A stretch of 53,205 bases of DNA from Phycisphaeraceae bacterium (GCA_002686995.1 NYZC01000001.1:1-53205); one strand, 5' to 3'. Shown: positions 24,950 to 34,313, counted from the first letter of the stretch. Numbers and translations: made by a program. Notes: generated by a model not told the origin, from the sequence alone.

Positions 24950-26131
24950 ATGGACAGGATCCGCCTGGGCGTGATCGGCGTCGGATCGGTGGTGCGTGAG
25001 ATCTATCAGCACCTGTATTTCTCCAGCGAGTACGCTTCGCTGCTGTCGATCGAGGCGGTTGCCGATCCGTTCGAGCAGGGCCTTCACGAGTTCTGCGATG
25101 CGCACGGCATCCCGCGGGAACGCAGGTTCACCTCGTACGAATCGATGCTCGAGCGCGTCGATCTCGACGCGGTGCAGGTGAACACCCCCGATTCGCTGCA
25201 CGAGAAGCCCACGATCGCCGCGCTCGAACGCGGTCTCGATGCGATGGTGCCCAAGCCGCTGGCGGACACGATCCGAGGCGCCCACCACATGATCGAGGCG
25301 ATGCGCGCGTCGGGGCGACTGATCGGCGTCGACTTTCACAAGCGCGACGACCCGCGCATCAAGGAGTGCCAGGCACGCTACGGGAGCGGCGCGTACGGCG
25401 AGTTCCAGCACGCCCAGTGGTACATGGTCGACAAGCTTCTCGTCGCCGACCCGAACCACGAGCCGCGGTTCTTCGCGTCACCGGATTTCGCGGCGAACAA
25501 CTCGCCGATCTCGTTCCTGACCGTGCACATGGCCGACGCGTTCATTCGAATCGTGAGTCTGAAGCCGGTGAAGGTGCGGGCGCACGGCTGGAAGCAGCGG
25601 CTGGCCAGGCTCGAGCCGATCGCGTCGCATGGCTACGACCTGTGCGATACGGAGATCGTGTTCGAGAACGGGGGGGTGGCGCACGTCGTGACCGGATGGC
25701 ACCTTCCGAACACCGCCCACGCGACCACCGTGCAGTCGTCGCGCATGATCTGTACGGACGGATACATCGATCTGGGTCTCGACATGCCCGGCTATCGCGA
25801 GGTGATCGACGACGGCATCATCGAGCGCAATCCGCTGTTCCGTAACTTCGAGGCCGACGGGACCGTCACCGGGTACGGCATGAGCCGGCCCGGGCGCATT
25901 TACCGAAAGCTGCTCCAGCACCGCAACGGCACCCTGCCCGAGCGCGAGCGGTCGGAGCTGAACGATCCTCTCGAGCTGGGATTCTGGACCACGGTGGTTT
26001 GCGAGGCGGCGGAGCAGAGCCTCGAGCGATCGGCCGACACCGTCAACGGGGTGACGCACGGCGTCGAGGTCGACGTGGCATCGCTGTTGGAGGATCGTCT
26101 CGGCGCGGAGGCCGGCCGCTATCTCGGGTGA
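24950..26131 (+). CDS. Gfo/Idh/MocA-family oxidoreductase
   Basis: A 393-residue NAD(P)-dependent sugar or inositol-type dehydrogenase. The Rossmann start is RLGVIGVGSVVREIY (GxGxxx variant), followed by AVADPFEQG and the strand DAVQVNTPDSLHEKPTIAALE, with PKPLADT carrying the conserved Lys-Pro dyad (usually EKP; here the Glu is replaced, reading MVPKPLA). LIGVDFHKRDDPRIKECQ is the substrate-domain entry. It lies 37 bp after the M20 gene and ends where the convergent aldolase ends. Family members oxidise or epimerise sugars and sugar-like alcohols; the substrate here is unknown. Confidence 0.85.
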   Translation: MDRIRLGVIGVGSVVREIYQHLYFSSEYASLLSIEAVADPFEQGLHEFCDAHGIPRERRFTSYESMLERVDLDAVQVNTPDSLHEKPTIAALERGLDAMVPKPLADTIRGAHHMIEAMRASGRLIGVDFHKRDDPRIKECQARYGSGAYGEFQHAQWYMVDKLLVADPNHEPRFFASPDFAANNSPISFLTVHMADAFIRIVSLKPVKVRAHGWKQRLARLEPIASHGYDLCDTEIVFENGGVAHVVTGWHLPNTAHATTVQSSRMICTDGYIDLGLDMPGYREVIDDGIIERNPLFRNFEADGTVTGYGMSRPGRIYRKLLQHRNGTLPERERSELNDPLELGFWTTVVCEAAEQSLERSADTVNGVTHGVEVDVASLLEDRLGAEAGRYLG

Positions 26132-27118
26132 TCACACGTCGGCCATGACCTGATCGTAGAAGCCGGTGTAGTCGTCCGGCGTCTCACTTGCGCGCCAGGC
26201 CATCGCGCCCCGCGGGTGCCGGTTCATCTGGCCGGTGAGCTGGTACGGGATGGAGGGGCCCCAGTCGAACTGCTCCTTGAGGGGCAGGATCGTGTCCTCG
26301 ATCACGCTGAGGATCGGCTTGAGCTCGAACTTGGGATTGCGCAGAAAACCGATGAGCAGCTCCATCGGGCAGTTGCCGGCGCCGCGGCCGAGACCGAGGA
26401 GGGTGGCGTCCACGCGGTTGCTGCCGAGGATGATCGCCTCGATCGTATTGGCGAAGGCCAACTGCTGGTTGTTGTGGGCGTGGATGCCGACCTCGATGCC
26501 CTTTCCTTCCACCGCCTTCGCGTATTTCCTGACCAGCGTGTCGATCTGCTCGCGGTAGAGGTTGCCGAAGCTGTCCACCACGACGACCGCGTCGAGCGGC
26601 AGATCCTTCGCGATGTCGAGGACCTGGTCGATCTCGGCGTCCTGGACGATGGAGATCGCCATGATGTTGAGGCACGTCATGTACCCCATCTCGTGGGCAT
26701 GACGGACCATGTCGGCCGCTTCCGAGATCTGGTGGGCGTACGTCGCCACCCTGATGTAATCCAGGACGCTGTCGTTCTTCGGGATGATCTGCTTCTGCCA
26801 GTCGCTCTTGCCGCCGGCGTCCGCCATGGCCGCGAGCTTCAGCCCGGTCTGCTCGGGCGAGTGGTCGCCGACGACCCGGCGGATGTCCTCTTCGTAGGTG
26901 TGCCGCCACGGCCCGTACTGGGCCTTCGGAAACTGCTCGAGCGAGTTCTTGTAGCCGATCTCCATGAAGTCGAGGCCGGCTTCGATGCACGCGTCGTACA
27001 CCCGCTTGACCTGGTCATCCGTGAACCGGGAATCGTTCATCAGACCCCCGTCTCGGATAGTGCAGTCGAGCACGGTGAGCTCGGGCCGGTAGGTGATCCA
27101 GGGTGCGGTATCGGTCAT
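26132..27118 (-). CDS. HMGL/DmpG-like aldolase (4-hydroxy-2-oxovalerate aldolase type)
   Basis: A 328-residue metal-dependent DRE-TIM aldolase. The signature DCTIRDGGLMND at 18-29 (Arg22, Asp23) starts the barrel, and HAHNNQQLAFANT with His213 and His215 provides metal ligands. The chain continues GLGRGAGNCPMELLIGF, also conserved. Unlike DmpG/MhpE no C-terminal acetaldehyde-dehydrogenase contact domain is evident. Start 27118 has AAAGGGA upstream. Proteins of this type cleave or form C-C bonds of 2-oxo acids with pyruvate or acetyl-CoA. The neighbour on the right is divergent (131 bp), so it is a single-gene unit. Confidence 0.85.
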   Translation of the reverse strand: MTDTAPWITYRPELTVLDCTIRDGGLMNDSRFTDDQVKRVYDACIEAGLDFMEIGYKNSLEQFPKAQYGPWRHTYEEDIRRVVGDHSPEQTGLKLAAMADAGGKSDWQKQIIPKNDSVLDYIRVATYAHQISEAADMVRHAHEMGYMTCLNIMAISIVQDAEIDQVLDIAKDLPLDAVVVVDSFGNLYREQIDTLVRKYAKAVEGKGIEVGIHAHNNQQLAFANTIEAIILGSNRVDATLLGLGRGAGNCPMELLIGFLRNPKFELKPILSVIEDTILPLKEQFDWGPSIPYQLTGQMNRHPRGAMAWRASETPDDYTGFYDQVMADV

Positions 27119-27249
27119 CGGAGTCCCTTTCAGTTGGGGGCATGATATACGGCGGCGCGCCGAGGTGACAGAGCGCGGTACGTGACCCGCGACTCGGCCA
27201 CCCGGCGCGAATCGCATAAACTTCATGGTAACTTCGAGGAGCTACCACC

Positions 27250-28467
27250 ATGCCCGGCAAATCCGTTCTCGAATGGCCGACCGGTCTGTCCGTCTACGAG
27301 CCCGAGCGGTGCTTCAACGGCTACACCCTGTTCAGCGTGTGGCCTTCGAGCAGTCCCGGCAATGGATCGCTCACTTACCTGATCGACATGAAGGGCGAGG
27401 TCGCGCACGTCTGGCAGAGCGGCGGCGAAGGCAAGTCCCTCGGCGACGGCCGCCTGCTCGCCGCGAACGACGCGGTGATTCGCGAGTTCAACTGGGAGAA
27501 CGAAGTCGTCTGGGAGTACCGCATGGACGAGCGCGTCGAGCAGCACCACGACTTCGCGCGCCTGCCCAACGGCAACACGATGATCCTCCAGCGGAAGAAG
27601 ACCGAGCACGAGGTGCCGCTGCCGCAGATCTCGGACCGCCCGGTCAGGGACGACTACATTACCGAAGTGACCCCGGACGGCGACACCGTCTGGGCGTGGC
27701 ACACGAACGACCACTACGACGATTTCGGATTCCCTCCGGAAATCCAGCAGTACATCCGGGACTGGTACGCCGACAAGCAGCGCGGCGCCCTCGGCGCGGA
27801 CTGGCTGCATACGAACACGCTCGAGGTGCTTCCCGACGGGAACGTGCTGCTGTCGTTCCGCAACCTGAACATGATCGTCATCGTCGACAAGGCGACGGGG
27901 AAGTTCGCGTGGAAATGGGGCACGGACGAGCTGGTCGGGCAGCACCATCCGAACATGCTCGACAACGGCAACATCGTCGTCTACGACAACGGCAGCGACG
28001 GGGGCGTCGATGCGGGATATCCGCCCGTCTACCGGAGCTACACCCGCCTGGTGGAGGTGAACCCGAAGACGGAGCAGATCGAGTGGGAGTACGTCTACCT
28101 GCCCGACAACTGGATTCGAACGCACTACACGCACCACTACACCGCGCAGCTCATGTGCCGTTTCTTCAGCCGTGCATGGGGCTCGGTGCAGCGTCTGCCC
28201 AACGGCAACACGCTCTCGCTCGACTCGGTCGGCAGCCGGCTCTTCGAGATCACGCACGACGGGGACATCGTCTGGGAGTACGTGAGCCCGTACGGGCCGC
28301 GCGGCATCGGCGACTGGATGATCAACAACGTCTACCGCTGCTACCGGATTCCGTTCGAGGACGTGCCGCAGGCCGCGAAGCGCAAGCGGGCGATCCAGGA
28401 GGACTGGCGCTCGGGCCAGTTCCCGGGATGGGCGGCGCTGCCGACGGATCTGAAGGATCGACGGTGA
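27250..28467 (+). CDS. Arylsulfotransferase (ASST)-like propeller protein
   Basis: A 405-residue protein resembling the arylsulfotransferase/ASST superfamily (six-bladed propeller). Blade repeats are visible as LPNGNTMIL, EVTPDGDTVWAWH, EVLPDGNVLLSFR, DNGNIVVYDN, RLPNGNTLSLDS and ITHDGDIVWEYV. Histidine-rich strand ends HHDFARLPNGNT, DWLHTNTLE, GQHHPNML and YTHHYTAQL are where ASST proteins hold the sulfate-transferring site. No signal peptide is visible, unlike periplasmic ASST, so this one is likely cytosolic or a structural relative. Ribosome site GAGGAG. ASST moves sulfate from phenolic donors to phenolic acceptors; whether this one is active is uncertain. Confidence 0.8.
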   Translation: MPGKSVLEWPTGLSVYEPERCFNGYTLFSVWPSSSPGNGSLTYLIDMKGEVAHVWQSGGEGKSLGDGRLLAANDAVIREFNWENEVVWEYRMDERVEQHHDFARLPNGNTMILQRKKTEHEVPLPQISDRPVRDDYITEVTPDGDTVWAWHTNDHYDDFGFPPEIQQYIRDWYADKQRGALGADWLHTNTLEVLPDGNVLLSFRNLNMIVIVDKATGKFAWKWGTDELVGQHHPNMLDNGNIVVYDNGSDGGVDAGYPPVYRSYTRLVEVNPKTEQIEWEYVYLPDNWIRTHYTHHYTAQLMCRFFSRAWGSVQRLPNGNTLSLDSVGSRLFEITHDGDIVWEYVSPYGPRGIGDWMINNVYRCYRIPFEDVPQAAKRKRAIQEDWRSGQFPGWAALPTDLKDRR

Positions 28468-28509
28468 GGATGTCGCCGGGGTGACGGCGCCGGCTCGTCC
28501 GGCGGCACG

Positions 28510-29148
28510 TCACGAGCGATGATGCACTTCGGCGAGGCCGTACACCGGCGTCGGGATGCCGACGGCCCGTGCCTTGAGCTGCAGCGCCAGGTACAGCGAG
28601 TAATGGCGCGACTGGTGCAGGTTGCCGCCGTGGAACCAGAGCGCCTCATGGCGCGTGGGCTTCCACATATTGCGCAGCTCCCCCTCCCAGGGGCCGGGAT
28701 CGCCGGGGGTGTCCGATCCGAGCCCCCAGCACCGGCCGACCCTGTCCGCCACCTCCCGGCTGATGAGCTGTGCCGCCCATCCGTTCATTGATCCGTAACC
28801 GGTCGCGTACACGACCAGGTCCGCTTCGATCTCCGTGCCGTCCTCGAGGATCACGGACGTGGCGGTGAGCCGTTCGATTCGGCCGGCCTTCAGCCGGATC
28901 CTTCCGTCGGCGATGAGCGCCGAGGCGCCGACGTCGATGTAGTAGCCCGAGCCGCGCCGCAGGTACTTGATGAAAAGGCCGCTGTTGCCGTCGCTGAAAT
29001 CCAGCATGAAACCGGCCTTTTCGAGGCCTTCGTACAGCGCGCGGTCGCGCCGTCGAATCTCGTCATAGATCGGTCTCTGGGTGACGGGCACCACCTTGTA
29101 GGGGATCGACGCGAAGATCAGGTCGGCCGTATTGAAGATGCCTAACAT
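28510..29148 (-). pseudogene. 5'-truncated flavin-containing monooxygenase (C-terminal third only)
   Basis: A 212-residue frame that matches the C-terminal third of a group B flavin monooxygenase (Baeyer-Villiger/4-hydroxyacetophenone type, normally near 600 residues). Diagnostic text: RRGSGYYIDVGASALIADGRI, GTEIEADLVVYATGY (the ATGY motif), EVADRVGRCWGL, ELRNMWKPTRHEALWFHGGN and SLYLALQLKA. Both dinucleotide-binding GxGxxG motifs are missing, and an in-frame stop lies seven codons upstream of the ATG, so nothing longer can be read. The truncated end abuts the PhyH gene on the other strand, which suggests that the arrival of that gene or a deletion removed the 5' part. A functional fragment is unlikely. 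Confidence 0.75.
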
Positions 29149-29182
29149 ATGTGCGGTGCCGATGACTCACGGAGTACGCGCA

Positions 29183-29917
29183 ATGCTGAACAGCCGGCAG
29201 ATCGATCGATATCGAGATGAGGGCTATCTCGTGCTGGAGTCGTTCTTCTGCGGCGACAAGCTGGCCAGGCAGAAGGCCGTGCTGGACGAGCTGACCGAGC
29301 GTGGCCGCTCCATGGAGGGAACCCGCCACTTCACATTCGAGCTCGACGCGAAAGGCGAAGCGATCCCGCGGATGCTGCACAAGGTGCAGGGCGTGTGCGT
29401 CGTAGAGCCGCGCGTGCTGGACATCGCGGCCGACGACGACCTGCTCGACGTCGTCGAATCGCTCGTCGGGCCGAGCATCGACGTGTTCGGCACGAAATTC
29501 TTTCCCAAGCTGCCCAGGCTCGGCACCTCGACGCAATGGCACCAGGACAACCACTACTTCGGCACCAACACGGACGGGATCGTGAGCTGCGGCATCTACT
29601 ACGAGGCGGCGGACCGGGACAACGGATGCCTGCGCGTCGTGCCGGGCAGTCATCGCGATCAGGTCCTCGTCGAGCACGCGTCGGCGCCGAATCGGCATGG
29701 GCGGTGGACCGAGGTCGACGAGTCGGAGGCGGTCGACGTCGTTTGCCCCGGCGGCACCGTCGTGCTCTTCTCGGCCAACCTGCTGCACGGCGCGCTGGAC
29801 AACCATTCGGACCGGACTCGGTACAGCACCGCATGGCATTACCTGCCCGGCGATCTCGACCTCGAGAAGTTTCCGCGCGGTAGCTACGAGGACCGGTTCG
29901 TGGTGCGCGGGGCGTAA
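29183..29917 (+). CDS. Phytanoyl-CoA dioxygenase (PhyH) family protein, copy 3
   Basis: A 244-residue Fe(II)/2-oxoglutarate oxygenase. ATG 29183 is chosen (GGAG about ten bases upstream; starts LNSRQIDRYRDEGYLVLESFF as the family does). Ligands: His120-x-Asp122 (TQWHQDNHYF) and His202 (NLLHGALDNHS), with Arg213 (SDRTRYS) for 2-oxoglutarate. DNGCLRVVPGSHRDQ is the conserved turn. It lies just beyond the cut end of the monooxygenase remnant and is followed within three bases of its stop by a degenerate period-7 repeat. Substrate not predictable. Confidence 0.9.
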   Translation: MLNSRQIDRYRDEGYLVLESFFCGDKLARQKAVLDELTERGRSMEGTRHFTFELDAKGEAIPRMLHKVQGVCVVEPRVLDIAADDDLLDVVESLVGPSIDVFGTKFFPKLPRLGTSTQWHQDNHYFGTNTDGIVSCGIYYEAADRDNGCLRVVPGSHRDQVLVEHASAPNRHGRWTEVDESEAVDVVCPGGTVVLFSANLLHGALDNHSDRTRYSTAWHYLPGDLDLEKFPRGSYEDRFVVRGA

Positions 29918-29919
29918 GC

Positions 29920-29977
29920 GTCGAAAAGTCGAAGCGTCGGACGGGAAGTCAAAGGGTCGGGGAGTCGGAAGGTTCGA
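29920..29977. repeat. Degenerate period-7 array, GTCGAAR type
   Basis: Loose copies of GTCGAAR and relatives (GTCGAAA, GTCGAAG, GTCGGAC, GTCAAAG, GTCGGGG, GTCGGAA) with irregular spacers, starting just after the PhyH stop. The sequence is older or more eroded than the arrays at 12.0 and 45.3 kb. The rest of the gap to 30102 shows no gene. Confidence 0.6.
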
Positions 29978-30102
29978 TGCGCGCAGCGGGGGAGGGCGAG
30001 CCGATCGACCGTGACCGTTTCGCCGCGAACCCGTAGAAATTCCGCGGCGTCGCAGGAGTTTCGCCCTGCACGTTGCGTTCAGGCTGGGTTTTCCGGCAAA
30101 GC

Positions 30103-31734
30103 CTATGCCTCGGACATGTACGGATAGGCGACGGAGGTCGGAGGAAGGAACGTCTCCTTGATCGTGCGCGGGGTGACCCAGCGTTCGAGGTTGAGCCAGC
30201 TTCCGGCCTTGTCGTTGGTTCCCGAGGCCCGCGATCCGCCGAAAGGCTGCTGTCCCACGACGGCGCCCGTCGGCTTGTCGTTGATGTAGAAGTTTCCTGC
30301 CGCGTGGCGCAGCGTGTCCGTCGCCTTGACGATCGCGCTGCGCTCGAGGGCGAATATGGCTCCCGTCAAGGCGTACGGAGACGTCTGGTCGCACAGTGTC
30401 AGCGTGTCGTCGTATTCCGCCTCCGGATAGACGTAGACCGTCAGGACGGGGCCGAAGATCTCCTCGACCATCGGCCGCGACCTGGGCTGCTTCGAGAGCA
30501 CGACCGTCGGTTCGATGAAGTAACCGGCCGAATCGTCGACGCCGCCGCCGACCAGGATGTCGAGATCCGGGCTGTTGCGGGCATGATCGATGTAGGCGCT
30601 GATTTCCGAGAAGGCCTTCTGATCGATCACGGCGCCCATGAAATTACGAAAGTCGGTGACGTCGCCCATCCGGATGGAGGCGACCTCATCGAGAAGCCGC
30701 TGCTTCACCGACGGCCAGATCGAATCGGGGATGTACGCCCGCGATGCCGCGGAGCACTTCTGGCCCTGGTACTCGAACGCGCCGCGGACGAGCGCGGTGA
30801 TCAGGGCGTCCTGATCGGCGCTGGCGTGCGCGAAAACGAAGTCCTTGCCGCCGGTTTCTCCGACGATGCGCGGGTAGCAGATGTACTTGCGTATGTCGGA
30901 TCCGATCGCGAGCCAGATGGTCGAGAACACGTGGGTGCTGCCGGTGAAGTGAATCCCGCCCAGGTCGGTGTGGTCCAGCGCCGGCGGGCCGATGACCGAT
31001 CCTGGTCCGGGCACGAGATTGATGACCCCGGGGGGCAGCCCGGCCTCCATCAGGATCTTCATGATGATGTACGCGGGGAGCACCGCGCTGGACGCCGGCT
31101 TCCACACCACGGTGTTGCCCATCAGCGCCGGGGCGGTGGGCAGATTACCGGCGATCGAGGTGAAGTTGAACGGACTGATCGCCAGCACGAAACCGTCGAG
31201 CGGCCGATGTTCCATGTAGTTGAGGACGCCCTCGCTGGAGAACGGCTGGTCGCCGTAGACCATCTCCATGAAGTGCGTGTTGAACCGCCAGAAGTCCGCC
31301 AGCTCGCACGCCGCATCGATCTCGGCCTGGTGAGGCGTCTTGCTCATGTTGAGCATCGTGGCGGCGTTCAGCGTCTGCCGGTACTTGCCGGCCAGGAGAT
31401 CGGCGGCCTTGAGAAACACGATCGCGCGCGAGTCCCACGGCATCCGCCCCCAGTCGGCCTTGGCGTCGTTGGCCGCCGCGATGGCGTTCTCGATGTATTG
31501 CGGGCTGCCCAGGTGATGTCGGCCGAGCAGGTGCCGATGATCGTGCGGACAGATCAGGTCAGCCAGCTTGCCGTTGCGCCCCTCCTTGCCGGCGATGATC
31601 ATCGGCACGTCCGCCTGATCGTGAAGGGCCTGCTGGAGCGCGGACTTCAGCGCCGCACGCGAAGGAGTGCCCGGGGCGTAGTCGAAAATGGGTTCGTTGG
31701 CCGGCTGAGGTACCTTGAAGATGCCGTTGAACAT
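30103..31734 (-). CDS. L-glutamate gamma-semialdehyde (1-pyrroline-5-carboxylate) dehydrogenase
   Basis: A 543-residue aldehyde dehydrogenase of the single-function P5CDH type (like mitochondrial ALDH4A1), oxidising glutamate semialdehyde to glutamate with NAD in proline and arginine breakdown. Landmarks: ISPFNFTSIAGN (187-198), HFTGSTHVF (262-270), catalytic Glu293 in VGETGGKDF, catalytic Cys327 in GQKCSAASR, and EEIFGPVLTVYVYP. N-terminal residues 1-60 (NEPIFDYAPGTPSRAALKSAL) match the extended start of this type. The ribosome site GGAAGGAG supports 31734. No proline dehydrogenase is present nearby. Divergent to the URO-D gene. Confidence 0.9.
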   Translation of the reverse strand: MFNGIFKVPQPANEPIFDYAPGTPSRAALKSALQQALHDQADVPMIIAGKEGRNGKLADLICPHDHRHLLGRHHLGSPQYIENAIAAANDAKADWGRMPWDSRAIVFLKAADLLAGKYRQTLNAATMLNMSKTPHQAEIDAACELADFWRFNTHFMEMVYGDQPFSSEGVLNYMEHRPLDGFVLAISPFNFTSIAGNLPTAPALMGNTVVWKPASSAVLPAYIIMKILMEAGLPPGVINLVPGPGSVIGPPALDHTDLGGIHFTGSTHVFSTIWLAIGSDIRKYICYPRIVGETGGKDFVFAHASADQDALITALVRGAFEYQGQKCSAASRAYIPDSIWPSVKQRLLDEVASIRMGDVTDFRNFMGAVIDQKAFSEISAYIDHARNSPDLDILVGGGVDDSAGYFIEPTVVLSKQPRSRPMVEEIFGPVLTVYVYPEAEYDDTLTLCDQTSPYALTGAIFALERSAIVKATDTLRHAAGNFYINDKPTGAVVGQQPFGGSRASGTNDKAGSWLNLERWVTPRTIKETFLPPTSVAYPYMSEA

Positions 31735-31910
31735 CACGTGCTCCTTCCTGCTGGTGGGATGCGGCGACGAGCGCAGGATACCGCGTGCGGTCCGCCCGCC
31801 GATACAGGGGCACCAGATCCGATCGAATCGCGGGGGCGCTCGTGCCGAGGACCGGGATGGTAGAATCCCGGGGTTCACCGTCTTGCGGCACGCGCCGGAG
31901 CGTATGCGCC

Positions 31911-33152
31911 ATGGACCGCGAGGGTCGAAATACGCTGCGCGCCCTCGCCGGCGACCTGGTCGAGATCGCCGGCGGGGAGGTCCAGGAGCAGCGGTGCGCC
32001 GGTTGGCGGGCCTCGAACGGCCTCCGTCCGCATCGCCCGATGATCTGGATCACCGAGGTGCCCTGGGGCGAGTTCGAGCGCCGTCACGACGAGCTCCGCC
32101 CGACCTGCGCCGGTGCGGCGGCGCGGCACATGGAATCCGTGTTGCGCCGCCGCCTCTTCGTGCAGCGCCATTTTCGCTGCGACGAGGTGGAAGACGGGAT
32201 CTGGTGGGTGCCGAAGCAGTACCGCGGGGCCGATTACGGCATCGAGATCCGTGAAGACCTCATCGATCAGGGTGATTCCTACGTGAAATCGCACCATTAC
32301 GGGGCGGTGATCGCGGGCCCGCAGGACATCGAGAAGATCAGGATGCCGTCGGTGCGCTACGACCACGAAGCGACCTGCGCGGTCATGCGACCGGCCGAGG
32401 AGGCGTTCGGCGACGTCATGCCGGTGCGCGCACACGGACCGCGCCAGCACTGGTTCAGCCCCTGGGACGACCTGGTGCGATGGATCGGGGTGACCGAGGC
32501 GCTGATCGACCTCGTCGACCGGCCGCAGTTCATCCATGCCGTCCTGCGCCGAATGACCGACGCCTTCGTGATGCGCATGAGGCAGTACGAGGCGCTGGGC
32601 GAGCTCGAGGACAGCAACAGCCTGCTTCGCGTCGGATCAGGCGCCGCCGGCTGGACGGACGAGCTGGTTCGACAAAGAGGCGGCGGGCTGCGCCTGCGGG
32701 ACCAGTGGGGCGGCGCGACCGCCCAGATCTTCGGCGAAGTGTCGCCGGAGATGCACCAGCAGTTCGCGCTGCAGTATGAAACCGAGGTCATGGAGCTCTG
32801 CGGTCTCAACTACTACGGCTGCTGCGAGCCGCTTCATCCGAAGGTGCATCTGCTGGACCGGGTGCCGCGTCTGCGCAAGATCTCGATCAGTCCCTGGGGT
32901 GACGCGGGCGAGACGGCGGCCCGGGCCGGCCGCCGATACGTGTTCAGCCACAAGCCCAACCCGGCCGTCTTCGCCACGGACGAGTTCGATCTCGCCGCGG
33001 CCGAGCAGGACGTGCGCCGCCGGATCACGGCGTCGCGGGGCATGTCCTGCGAGATCATCATGAAGGACATCAGCACCGTCAGGGGCGACGTGGGGCGCCT
33101 CGTCCGGTGGACGGAAGCGGCCATGCGGCTCGCCGAGGAGCACGCCTGCTGA
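31911..33152 (+). CDS. Uroporphyrinogen decarboxylase (URO-D)-like protein, copy 1
   Basis: A 413-residue URO-D-fold protein. It lacks the N-terminal RxPxWxMRQAGR motif of true HemE, so it is not a haem enzyme; it fits the cobamide-dependent methyltransferase-like (MtaA/MtbA-type) branch. Visible: the helical segment IGVTEALIDLVDRPQFIHAVLRRM, then GLNYYGCCEPLHPK (Cys pair at the strand end where zinc is bound in relatives) and SISPWGDAGETAARAG. The ATG at 31911 is chosen with GGAG ten bases upstream. It faces the beta-helix PEP-CTERM gene, and the two coding regions overlap at their 3' ends by 74 bp. Substrate may be a methylated compound. Confidence 0.8.
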   Translation: MDREGRNTLRALAGDLVEIAGGEVQEQRCAGWRASNGLRPHRPMIWITEVPWGEFERRHDELRPTCAGAAARHMESVLRRRLFVQRHFRCDEVEDGIWWVPKQYRGADYGIEIREDLIDQGDSYVKSHHYGAVIAGPQDIEKIRMPSVRYDHEATCAVMRPAEEAFGDVMPVRAHGPRQHWFSPWDDLVRWIGVTEALIDLVDRPQFIHAVLRRMTDAFVMRMRQYEALGELEDSNSLLRVGSGAAGWTDELVRQRGGGLRLRDQWGGATAQIFGEVSPEMHQQFALQYETEVMELCGLNYYGCCEPLHPKVHLLDRVPRLRKISISPWGDAGETAARAGRRYVFSHKPNPAVFATDEFDLAAAEQDVRRRITASRGMSCEIIMKDISTVRGDVGRLVRWTEAAMRLAEEHAC

Positions 33153-34221
33153 CGGGCGCCTTGCGGACGACGCTCCGGCTCGGGGGTCGTCGGCGGGTCG
33201 CTGCGGACAGGCCGGTCAGCAGCAGCGTCGCGGTCGCGGGCTCTGGAATCAGGCTCAGCACGCCCGTGCCGTGGTCGAGCTGCCACTGCGCGGGGGGCGT
33301 GATCAGGCTGGCCGCATCCAGAATCGCCGACAGCTCGAGCAGGCCATGCGCCTCGAAGAGATCGAACGTCTCAGCCGGATCGGGCGTGAAATCGGGATGG
33401 AAGGCGATCTCGATCTCGATGCCGGAGAGATCGACATCGTCGCTCACGTTCAAGAGGCCGATGCCGCCGGCAACCGGTCCGACGTTGAGGCGCATCGTCC
33501 CGCCGCTCGGTGTGGCGTCGACGACGCCGTCGAAGCTGGATTCGCCGGCAAGTGACAGCGTCCCGCCGTCAAGCTGCAGGCTTCCGAGATCCGTGATGTG
33601 CAGTCCGTACCGGCTGTCCATCAGGGCGCCGGTCCCGATGTTGATCGAACCGTCGCCGTTGCTGTCGGTGAACCCGAGTCCCCCGACCACGACGCCGGTC
33701 TTTGCCGTCCAGGTGCCGCCGTTGAGGGTGACCGTGCCCTGGCAGTCCTCACAGTCCGCGATGTCCACCCCGAACTCGACCGTCCAGGATCCACTGTTGA
33801 GAATCACCTCGCCAACGCTTTGGTCACCTTGTGCGATGTCCAGGTTGGATTCAACCGTCCACGTGCCATCGGTCACGGTGACCGTCCCTTCGCTGAGGAA
33901 GTTCCTGGCGATGAAAACGGCCGACTCGGCGTCCCATGTCGCGCCGGTGATATCGACCTCGCCCGTGGCGCCCACGCCGGAACCGATGAAGCTGCGGTTG
34001 CGCGTCGTCAGCGTGTCGCCGTCCGTGACGCTCACCGATCCGGTGCTGCTCACGGTGAAGCCGACCTGAAGATCGCTGGTCACGATGCCGTCGCCCGCGT
34101 GCAGAGGGCTTGGCAGGATGCTGCCGGAGGTCATGATGGCCGCGAGGTTCCGGTCGACCGGCCCTGCCGCCGCGGCAAGCGCCACGAGCGCGGGCACGAT
34201 GGCGCGTGATTGGATCACCAT
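33079..34221 (-). CDS. PEP-CTERM beta-helix (autotransporter-type repeat) surface protein with tail extension
   Basis: A 380-residue exported protein. Signal peptide VIQSRAIVPALVALAAAAG is plausible; ribosome site AAGGAG. The mature part has repeating strands of about 20-25 residues ('GTVTVTDGTWTVESN', 'GEVILNSGSWTVEFG', 'GTVTLNGGTWTAKTG'), the periodicity of right-handed beta-helix or passenger domains. It has a PEP-CTERM signal (IPEPATATLLLTGLSAATRRR), but 38 further residues follow (PPSRSVVRKAPVSRR...), whereas these proteins normally end within a few residues of the arginines. The extra tail is encoded antisense to the end of the URO-D gene. The normal stop seems lost, so the protein may be sorted poorly. 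A promoter and operator-like dyad lie upstream. Confidence 0.8.
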   Translation of the reverse strand: MVIQSRAIVPALVALAAAAGPVDRNLAAIMTSGSILPSPLHAGDGIVTSDLQVGFTVSSTGSVSVTDGDTLTTRNRSFIGSGVGATGEVDITGATWDAESAVFIARNFLSEGTVTVTDGTWTVESNLDIAQGDQSVGEVILNSGSWTVEFGVDIADCEDCQGTVTLNGGTWTAKTGVVVGGLGFTDSNGDGSINIGTGALMDSRYGLHITDLGSLQLDGGTLSLAGESSFDGVVDATPSGGTMRLNVGPVAGGIGLLNVSDDVDLSGIEIEIAFHPDFTPDPAETFDLFEAHGLLELSAILDAASLITPPAQWQLDHGTGVLSLIPEPATATLLLTGLSAATRRRPPSRSVVRKAPVSRRAPRRAAWPLPSTGRGAPRRP

Positions 34222-34313
34222 TCTTCTTGCTCCTTTGTCGAACTGATTGTCATCCCCCTGCGACGGCGGGCTTCGTCCGGCGATGCATCGGGGGAACGCC
34301 GCTTGACGGGAAC

